A DNA stretch of 64,000 nt from Emydura subglobosa (Eukaryota > Chordata > Testudines > Chelidae): assembly GCA_007922225.1 (NCBI GenBank), contig ML679956.1, positions 77,389,848-77,453,847 on the forward strand. The letters are read 5' to 3'. Shown in pieces: positions 56,560 to 64,000 of the stretch. The position numbers were made by a program, and so were the translations under genes. Below the pieces are notes generated by a model. It was not told the DNA's origin. It worked only from the letters and a program-made list of their open reading frames with translations, and made no database searches. Every line of letters begins with the position of its first letter. Position 1 is the stretch's first letter.

Positions 56560-56640
56560 ACGCGTTTATCCTCACAATATCCCTGTGAAGTTGAGCAGAT
56601 AGTGCTGATATCCCCATGTTACAGAGAAGAACCTGACAAA
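56560..56640 (-). mobile_element. MIR-like fragment, minus strand
   Basis: CTCACAATATCCCTGTGAAG and CCCATGTTACAGAGAAGAAC match the antisense MIR core. Confidence 0.5.
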
Positions 56641-56734
56641 TTTGGAGACATTCCAATGTAGGAAACCAATTTTAATTTTTCTGCCAAAGCAAAATTTTAC
56701 AAATCATATCAACAGCAAAGAACAAGAGACAGGT

Positions 56735-57015
56735 GGTCAGGAAGCACTGTGGTCCAATGTCTAGGATGGTGGTTTGGTATTATGTTACCACTTGAGGTTC
56801 CTTCTAGCCACATGTTGCTGTGATTCAAGTGATGTGGGTTCGAGTCCTGACTGTGGACCAGTCCCTTCACAACCCTGTGTGCCTGTTTCTCTTTGATCTT
56901 ATTTATTTAGAGGGTAAGCTCTTTAGGACATGGACTGTCTCTCATTACGTGTACAATGGGGGTTTGATCTGGGTTGGGGCCACTAACGACTAATGTAATA
57001 CAAATAACAAAAACA
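56735..57015 (+). mobile_element. MIR-like CORE SINE
   Basis: A head near GTGGTCCAATGTCTAGG is followed by a diverged middle and by the tail TTATTTAGAGGGTAAGCTC, TTTAGGACATGGACTGTC and TAATACAAATAACAA. Confidence 0.75.
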
Positions 57016-57464
57016 TTTTTATAGTGACTTTAATCCAGAAGAATGCTAGAGCACATTATAGTGTACTAGGGTCACTTGTCTACCCGTGAAATGCAGCCAG
57101 TTCTGGGGTGGAAGATGGCAGCTGTTTAAACAGTATTCAGTGACACATTGGAACAGTTTAGGACAGGAAGTGGAAAAATACCATGTCCAGCTAACACTGC
57201 AGGAAGAATTTAGGTAGGCAGAATGTAATTACCGGAGTTAGAATTTGGCTCGGACAAAGGATTTACCCCCTATTTTTGTGACAACTGCCATAGGAAATGT
57301 AATGACCAGAAGCTATCAGGACCTCTGTTTTTATTCAGAGATAACTCAATAATCTCCGACTGCATAATGTTCCCAGCTCCATTCTGGGACATTAATCCTG
57401 TGTAGTTCTGAGAAAAGAAAATCAATTGCTTGAACCATTGGAGCGATTCACCAAGGGTTATGGT
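57016..57464. other. No recognised feature
   Basis: No exon or repeat supported. Confidence 0.4.
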
Positions 57465-57625
57465 AGATTCTCCATCTCTGGCAATTTTTTAATCAAGATT
57501 GGATTATTTTTTCTAAGAGATCTGCTCTAGTTCAAACAGGAATTACTTTGGAGAAATTGTATAGCCTGTGTTACACAGGACTAGGTAATCACAATGTCCC
57601 CTTCCGGTCTTAGAATCTATTAAAT
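57465..57625 (+). mobile_element. CR1-related 3' end
   Basis: GATTCTCCATCTCTGGCAAT, ATCAAGATTGGATTATTT, TCTAGTTCAAACAGGAATTAC and GTCCCCTTCCGGTCTTAG are the final stretch of an older CR1 subfamily. Confidence 0.7.
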
Positions 57626-58271
57626 GTGAGGCAAAACCATGCTTTTTAGCTGGTTTTGCTTAGGAGATTGGGAGACTCAGATTCTTTATAGATGTGTGTG
57701 TGTCCCCCTAACTGACACAGCTGTAAACAAATCATTCACCCAGAAGTGCATCACTTTTACACACTACCAGACGCATGCAATGCAAGGACACTTATTAACC
57801 AGCCTTGCGTAACTAAGTGACTGTGTAATTTGTCCCTTCTCTGTGTTTCCGTTTGCACTGACTGCTTTCTGTTAATAAAGTTAATGAGGGTTTGTTTCCC
57901 TTTTCCCCTTTCATCAAAAGTACATAACAAATGAGATCCAAAAGGGTAATTGTTCTTATATATTAAACTAACGGCTTCCATAAATAACTTTTGGGAAGAG
58001 GACCTGAAACCACCATCTCTCCTGATTTGCAAGGTGAATTCCATTGAATTGCATCAAACGCTGGGAAAATACACTCCTTCCCCACAGAGCAGGTGGGATT
58101 TTACAGCTCAAAGCTTGGCGTGCAAAAAGCCAGAGAGGACACTGACTCCCCAATTCAGCAAAGCACCAAAGCACATGCTGAACTATAGGGGCATAATGCC
58201 ATCCCTGTTCCACAAAGCATTCAGGCAACTCACTTTGCCTCTCTGCACCTTCATTTCCCCACCCACTCTGT
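57626..58271. other. No recognised feature
   Basis: No exon or repeat supported. Confidence 0.4.
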
Positions 58272-58572
58272 GGGTATGTCTGCACTGGGGCTGGAGGTGC
58301 AATTTCCAGAATGGACAGACTTACCAGCAGTAGCTTTGATTAAGCTAGCAAGCTAAAAATAGAAGCATTGCCACAGTGACAGGACAGACTAACCGCCCTT
58401 TATCTGACCCCATCTGAAACCCTGGGTATGTAGTCCAGCAGCTAGTCTCTCCCACCAACCCATGCTGGGATGACTACACTTCTATTTTTAGCATGCCAGC
58501 CCTATCAGAGCTAGTGTGGGTATGTCTACCTGAACTGGAAATTACACCACCAGCCCCAGTGTGGACATACTC
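58272..58572. mobile_element. Fold-back MITE with ~100-bp inverted arms
   Basis: The left arm starts GGGTATGTCTGCACTGGGGC and the right arm is its complement (GCCCCAGTGTGGACATACTC). Pairing continues inward with CTGGAGGTGCAATTTCCAG and with GCTAAAAATAGAAG (about 58351-58364) against CTTCTATTTTTAGC (58479-58492). Only the middle ~115 bases are unpaired. It has no coding capacity. Confidence 0.88.
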
Positions 58573-58574
58573 TT

Positions 58575-58765
58575 GGTGTGTCTTGTTTATTTAGATTATT
58601 AAGCTAATTAGGCAGTGAAACCTTGATCTTAGCTGAAGCTGCTGTAATACAAGTAATAAGCAGAGGTTTGAAGACTTCAACACTGGAGGCAAACCAAGGA
58701 CACCTGACCCTATGTTCTATCCACTAGACCACATTATCTTCCTGGCCTGCTCGATGTACTGGAAG
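58575..58765 (+). mobile_element. Diverged SINE tail, possibly with an antisense SINE head
   Basis: GTCTTGTTTATTTAGATTATT, then AATACAAGTAATAAG resemble the tail. GACCCTATGTTCTATCCACTAG is the complement of a tRNA-like head, so two partial copies may be joined. Confidence 0.45.
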
Positions 58766-59494
58766 CCCCAAAGACTAAAGACGGCCATTCACTTAAATAA
58801 ATTAGAAATCAAAGACAAATAGTTACGCCGGCGTATTCCTTGCAAAACTCCTTTCCATCGCTGCAAGATCAGTCCAGAGGTTCAAAACATTCGTCTGACA
58901 ATGGCTTTCAGCACAACTGGACGTTGTTATAGCACACTTTCTGGACGTGAGTTTCGCCATGGGCAGTAAAACAGGACTATAAAAAACTGTCCAAGAATTC
59001 AGGGAATACAATTATTACCATCAACAGAGAAAGTCAGCATCTGGAAAAACTGTATGGCTGAGCAGGTGTGTGCACTGCCTGGGTTGTCTATAGCATGTAA
59101 ATGCGTTTTTTTTTTTTTTTTTCCAAGCAGGGTTATCCCAGAGATGGCCTCCAGAAATCATTGGAGAACAAACAGCAGCAGCAGCTTTTCTTTCCATTAG
59201 TAGTAAGGCCCAGACGTTACATAATCTGAAGCGGAAGCCTGGGCTGCTCGCTAGTCATTGGCCAGCCGAATGGGAAAAGATTAGAACATGACCTCTTGAC
59301 AATCTAGGATTGATAGCCCTTGGACTGGCCTTAGAATAGTGGCTAAAGTAGGTTTCTGCACTGGAAATTTTTCTACTTGGAAGCTCTGATGTCCAAATGT
59401 TTTGCTACCGAATCATGACAACTAAATAATTCATTGCCAGAAACATACACATCCATGTGAACTGCTGATGAGTAACCAAAGCAGGGGAAACATG
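58766..59494. other. No recognised feature; T run
   Basis: A run of about 18 T lies at 59105-59122. No exon is supported. Confidence 0.4.
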
Positions 59495-59752
59495 TTCTTG
59501 TAGTTACGGACTGGCCTGGGACTCGGGAAAGCTGGGTTCAATTCACAGTTCTGTTACAGTCTCCCTGTGTGGCCTTAGGCAAATCATTCTCTCTTTCCAT
59601 GCCTCAGTTCCCCATCTGTGGGAGGGATAATCCGCTCTTTGTTTGTCTTGTGTATTTATATCGTAAACTCTTCCGGGCAGGGACAATCTCTTTGTGTGCG
59701 CACAGGACCTAACATAACAGGGCCCTGATGATGATTATTTATTTACAGTAGC
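59495..59752 (+). mobile_element. MIR-like CORE SINE, nearly full length
   Basis: CGGACTGGCCTGGGACTCGG, CTGTGTGGCCTTAGGCAAATC, CCTCAGTTCCCCATCTGTG and AACTCTTCCGGGCAGGGAC are in SINE order, ending in a TTATTTA-type tail. Confidence 0.85.
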
Positions 59753-60574
59753 ACTGTACAGGACAGTCACTGCTTTGAAGACTTCATAACCTAAGACGCT
59801 AACTATTTAACCTGATCTCGGGGGAGGCCTATGGCCATTGCTACAACAATGACAATTAATAAAAAATGTGGAGAGCAAATGGAATTGGAACCAGCAGAGA
59901 GGAATGGCCATCCTAACTAGAGAGAACTGAAAGAAAAGTACTGTAAGAAATTTAACGACTTGCATTATTTATGTTGTTTGGTTCTCATTTCTCCCTGCAG
60001 CCATGATGGAAATAGACTGGTCAGTTTCACTCTGTTTATAGTCAGTTTCCAGTTAGTTTCACTTCTAGGTTCTCCTATTCAACTCCAACCTTGGGTAAAC
60101 ATTGAGGGGGGGGGGGGATTATATATTTTTTTTAACTTTTCTTTCACTGGATTTTTTTTTTGTTTTAATCTTATGGCCTTAGGTCTTTTAAAAGCTTATT
60201 TTTAACTAAACCTAAATCTGGGACCAAAATGGACCCAGCGGTGTCTTTTTATTGTGGCACTAGAGATGGATGGATGCTGCTGAGTGGAAGATGGAGGTGA
60301 TAGGGCCCCACCTGGTGGATCAAATGTCAAGACTGATGGGCACACCGGGAAGCTCATGCCTTTTTTGGAAGGATTTGGTCTCATTTGCCAGCCACAAGAA
60401 AATGGCAAACAGATACCCAACGTTGTGACAGCACAAAAAGAGAACATCACATTTTGGACACTTTGCTAAAGTCAATGGAATTTGAGCATCCTTGCAAGAC
60501 TGGACAGTACATAAACCGTGTTTCTTTCTAATCAACCCCTCTTGTATGGTGCATCCATTACCCTGCATTTGCTT
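59753..60574. other. No recognised feature; G run
   Basis: A G run lies at about 60105-60117. No exon is supported. Confidence 0.4.
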
Positions 60575-60700
60575 GGGCTATTTAGATAGGAAGCTCTCCT
60601 GGGAAGGGACAGTCTTTTATTAGATATTTGCACAGCACCGGGCACAATGGGCTCCTTCACTGTGGCCTCTTTGCACTTTACAATACAAATAATTAACAGC
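60575..60700 (+). mobile_element. MIR-like SINE tail
   Basis: GGGCTATTTAGATAGGAAGC, GGGAAGGGACAGTCTTTTATT, CACAGCACCGGGCACAATGG and AATACAAATAATTAACA form the 3' part. Confidence 0.75.
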
Positions 60701-61029
60701 AAGAACTGTAACGAATTGGGGGGGGGGGGGGCGGTTCTGTCTCTATTACTTCTGAATTGTGGATGTTTTTTCTGAAATTGTATCAATACATTACTGTGTA
60801 ATGGAAAGCCTACATGTGTATGGATCCCCCATGAGTTAGCAGGGTTCTGCCATGTCTTTGCCACGCCAGAGACAATGGTGAATGATCAGCACTTAATGAT
60901 CCTCTATTCAAAACAAAACACCTTGTCACCTTGGGAAAAGACACTTCCTCCTCTTGCCTGAGGCAGGGGTGGAGGGAGGGGAAGTAATGGAAAATTACTA
61001 AGAGGCAGAACAGGAGGGGAAAAAAAGCA
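60701..61029. other. No recognised feature; G run
   Basis: A run of about 14 G lies near 60718-60731. Confidence 0.4.
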
Positions 61030-61640
61030 AAGACCCCCAGCAGGAGTCTATAAAAGGATTCAGAGCGGGGGGAAATTGGGGGAGGAAGCCCTAGATTAAG
61101 ATGAAGGAGGCTGTTGCAGGGACAGGGTAGGTAAGGCCATTGCCTGCTGGAACATAAGTTATGCCCAAAGGTGAGCTAATGAGGGACATTGCGTTTAGGA
61201 TGTTTTGTTTGTGTTATCTGTGCTTTCCATGAATAACTATAAAGCGCATAACATTGATAGACTGAACAAAGTGTGTGTGTGTGTATATATATCTGTGTTG
61301 CCTGCATCACAGCCATTGCATGCCCGAGAGAACCTGAAGCTTCACACCTTTGGACAGGAGTTCTGGAAGAGGGGTGTGTTTGCATATTGGGGAACCTGAA
61401 GGGTCAGTGCTGCACCAGAAGGGATAGGCAGCCGGACAGTGGATTCCAGATAGAAGGCCTGCACCCTGAGAGTTTGCCTAGAGATCCTGAATTGGGACAG
61501 AGCCTGGGTTCAGGGTCCAGGAGCTTGAAACACCCTGGGGATCCAGGGCACAGAGATTTGGATCCCCCTCACAGCAGCCAGGAAGGGGCATTTGCCAGGA
61601 TCTGTGACAACATTTGCTGCTTCCAGGAGTCAAAGCACTC
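61030..61640 (+). other. Possible LTR-like block with TG repeat
   Basis: GTCTATAAAAGGATTCAGAG near 61046 has a TATA-type box. A purine-rich body follows, and a (TG)n/(TA)n run lies at 61271-61290. The right part is G/A-rich with CCTGAAGGGTCAGTGCTGC. No duplicated flanks or internal retroviral frame are visible. Confidence 0.25.
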
Positions 61641-63179
61641 ATTGCATCTTTGTGAAGCTTATTTCTGTCCAAGCTGAAATGGGCACGCTCCTTCAAAGGC
61701 TCTCTCTCCCTCCCAGCATTGGAACTTGGCTCCCCAAAAAAATCCACTTGTTTCTATTTGTTATCAGATGAGAACGCGTGAGTAACCCAAGGAAGCCAAG
61801 AGGGCTCTTGTGGCTGTTACATTGTACTCGCCTTGGCAAACAGTCTGAGTTCACTGGAATGCCATTGTCATTCTTTTCATCAGTTCTCTCTTTCAACAGG
61901 CTCCGTGTTTGTTGTGCTTTGAACTGACCGGGCCTGGACTCCTCAGCGGAAGTGGCTGAAGAACCTGCTTTCTGCTCCCTTCTGATAAAAAGAAAAATGG
62001 CTCCCAACCAAATAACGATGTGGAATCCAAGAGCGTTGTACAAATCATGTTAATCACCATAAAATACCACCAGAGCAAAAGCTGATTTGTCTTTTTTTCC
62101 ATTTTTCTTTTTGGCAGTAAAACTTGGAACAAGCAACCGGAAGGTAGAAATTGTTAGCTTGCATTTTACAAAGCTTGGAATGAACCTTTCCGTCTCCCGA
62201 GGCGGTTAGAGGTTTCACAATCTCAAAAGCGAGTGCTCTAGTTCAGCTGTCTAGCCAATCCATCTAGCGTTCAACAAATCAGGAACTTTTGCTAACACCA
62301 GAGCAATAGGAATTTGAGGGACAGATCCCTGAAATAACTCTTGGATCAGTTTTCTAATATCAGACGAGAAGCCTCGCAGCCTGGGACAATCTCAGAAGAT
62401 TTAAAAAACGATTCGCTATAGCATGGTTTCCCCCTCCAAAATTTGGCTGTGAATTTTGAGCATTTCTTGTTTATCCAAGAATCATGTGTGAACATATTTA
62501 ATCATAAGTTTCCTTTGGTCTTCACTTCAGAGCGGAGAATTTGTGCTGCTCGTTATGAGAGTTGGCCAAAACTCACAATTTTTGGTCCATGAGAAATTTT
62601 GCATTTTTGGAATTGGGGTTGATTCCGCATTGGAGCCAAACCCCAGCTAGAGATGAGGCTCCCTGGGCTCTCCGCTCCAAACTGGGAGCCTGGAAGTCCT
62701 GGCATGGTTTTTCCTGGAGCCCTGGGTAGAGTGAAGACTCTCAGGGATTCTACTCTTCCTGCTTCATGACAGGGAGCCTGGTAGCCCTTGGGTCTCCAGT
62801 CCTGAGACAGTTCTCATGGCCAGGTCCCTCCAGAGATGGGGGACCCTGGAATCCAGACTCCCAACAGCTCCTTAGGAAATCAGGATAGAAACTTGCCTAT
62901 GTTTCAATGAAAGTATTATCAAACCTCGAATGAGTTTGATAAAACATTTCACCGCGGCAAATTGGCATTTTCTGGGGAAGCTCCATTTAGCTGGACAATT
63001 TCCAATCAGTTTTACTTACCACCTCCTCTGTCCCCCAACTTGTTATCCTTACCCTGATCTTTTGTATTAATCATCATCTCTCTTTTAATACTTATGAAAG
63101 CAATGGGAACTGCATGGTGCTGAACACTTTGCGGCCTTTTTATATAGGTGCCTCCACTTTGAAAGATATTTATGCCCCA
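61641..63179. other. No recognised feature
   Basis: An AT-rich TTTC-type patch lies at about 62550-62650. The 62640-62880 part, with repeated GGAGCCTGG words, may be a decayed repeat. No exon is supported. Confidence 0.35.
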
Positions 63180-63480
63180 AAAACGGAAGATAGGTATCTA
63201 GTGGGATTGTCAAAAGCACCTCGGTGCCTAAATCCCATTGATTTATCTGCAGCTTTTGTTGGTTAATTACTTTTAAAAATTTGGCCTTAGGTGTCTAAAG
63301 TTAGTCACCTAAATCCAAATTTAGGCATCTAAATGAAAGTGTCCTGATTTCCAAAAGGTGCTGATCATACACAGCTCCCATCAGCTTCACTGGATGGTGT
63401 GGATGGTCAGCACTTCTGAAAAAAATTAGGCCACCTCTTATGTGGGTGCCTAAATATAACATTAATCACTAAAGTCTGAA
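63180..63480. repeat. Palindromic GTGCCTAAAT family
   Basis: CACCTCGGTGCCTAAATCCC and TGTGGGTGCCTAAATATAAC frame the region. Within it, AAAGGTGCTGATCATACACAG (63354-63374) pairs imperfectly with the GGTGTGGATGGTCAGCACTTC stretch (63398-63418). Confidence 0.55.
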
Positions 63481-64000
63481 AATATGGGCCTGAGAGTTAA
63501 ACATGGAAGGGGAAATGATCCAGTCCTGCCATCATTCCAGGCCAGGATCTGCCACTGAAATCAGTGGGAATTTTGCACACACAGTGCTTCCAAGCTGAAC
63601 TCTTCAAGGAGGTAACCAACATATGCCAATGACTAAGAAGAAATCAGGTCATCCTCTCAAAACAAGACGAGAACAAAAAAAGATATTCCAGAACCGAGAA
63701 GAACAAAAGAGCAAAAATCAGCACTTCTTTTCTAAAGCAGTTCCATCCTCACCTATGATATGTTGGAAGGAACCACAAGAAAAAAATAAAACTATGATGA
63801 AAACATTCTGGGTCATACGGTCAAACCCTATGCAGGTCATCAGTGACTGTACGTTGTTACCTTCTGATGGCTGTTTGGTGACCTATGAGATGGTGATTAG
63901 CAATGATTAAGTGTCCATCTCATAAATAATACCACCAATTGTGTCTCTTTTTGACGGTCTTGGCATGGAGGCCATGGAATCTCAACTATCCACTTTCATC
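63481..64000. other. No recognised feature
   Basis: A 95-codon Lys/Glu-rich open frame lies at 63623-63910. It has no motif I recognise, and I do not call it a gene. Confidence 0.35.

Noticed and set aside
63623..63910. 95-codon Lys/Glu-rich open frame near the right edge
   Set aside because: Charged composition without a motif. It could be a fragment of something extending past the window but cannot be supported.
416..64000. Exons of PTH1R, the neighbour upstream of MYL3 in human
   Set aside because: I looked for a signal-peptide exon and for the extracellular-domain motifs of this receptor and saw none with splice signals. The gene may start outside the window or have small non-coding first exons that I cannot recognise.

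Overview
The window looks like vertebrate nuclear DNA, most likely from a turtle (a crocodilian is the next best guess). This rests on the repeat content: many CR1 LINE copies with the TTCYATGATTCTATGA-type 3' end, MIR-like CORE SINEs, and several families of short fold-back elements whose ends read GGGTATGTCTACAC or TAGGGTGACCAGAT. There are no bacterial-type operons. Nearly all long reading frames are chance frames or transposon remnants. The species call is inference from repeat style, not from a database search.

Only one host gene is recognisable. Positions 1-129 on the minus strand carry the first coding exon of a myosin essential (alkali) light chain. MYL3, the slow/ventricular form, fits best. 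The exon runs off the left edge. Its 5' UTR, a (GA)16 tract, a TATA-like box and candidate muscle promoter sites follow to about position 415. In human, PTH1R lies head to head upstream of MYL3. I found no convincing PTH1R exon here, so positions 416-64000 are best read as upstream intergenic DNA or a large 5' intron.

The rest is a layered repeat landscape. At 0.4-12 kb lie light-chain flank, a CR1 (3.7-4.4 kb), MIR copies, AT-rich self-complementary DNA, and a hammerhead-ribozyme-like, Penelope-type repeat tail (6.8 kb). At 13.2-14.4 kb is a 1.15-kb palindromic DNA transposon with a 7-bp target duplication and a CR1 nested in its right arm. At 16.3 kb is a fold-back element flanked by TAA, and at 16.6-18.1 kb a 1.45-kb CR1 reverse-transcriptase fragment.

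At 20.2-22.9 kb lies the most unusual object: the two ends of an I/Jockey-group LINE (zinc-knuckle ORF1, APE endonuclease, C-terminal CCHC motif, GAAGAAG tail) with the reverse transcriptase missing and a CR1 copy in its place. At 23-43 kb are a second TAA-flanked fold-back element, a hAT-like element, a 47-bp tandem repeat, LTR-like candidates, a GC-rich block bounded by direct repeats, and more SINE and CR1 pieces. At 43-64 kb are a head-to-head pair of hammerhead-like repeat arms (47.1 kb), further CR1 and MIR copies, and several strong inverted repeats (48.2, 51.2 and 58.3 kb).

No tRNA, rRNA or CRISPR feature was recognised. The best leads in Part 2 are the chimeric I-type LINE/CR1 locus and the two hammerhead-like repeats.
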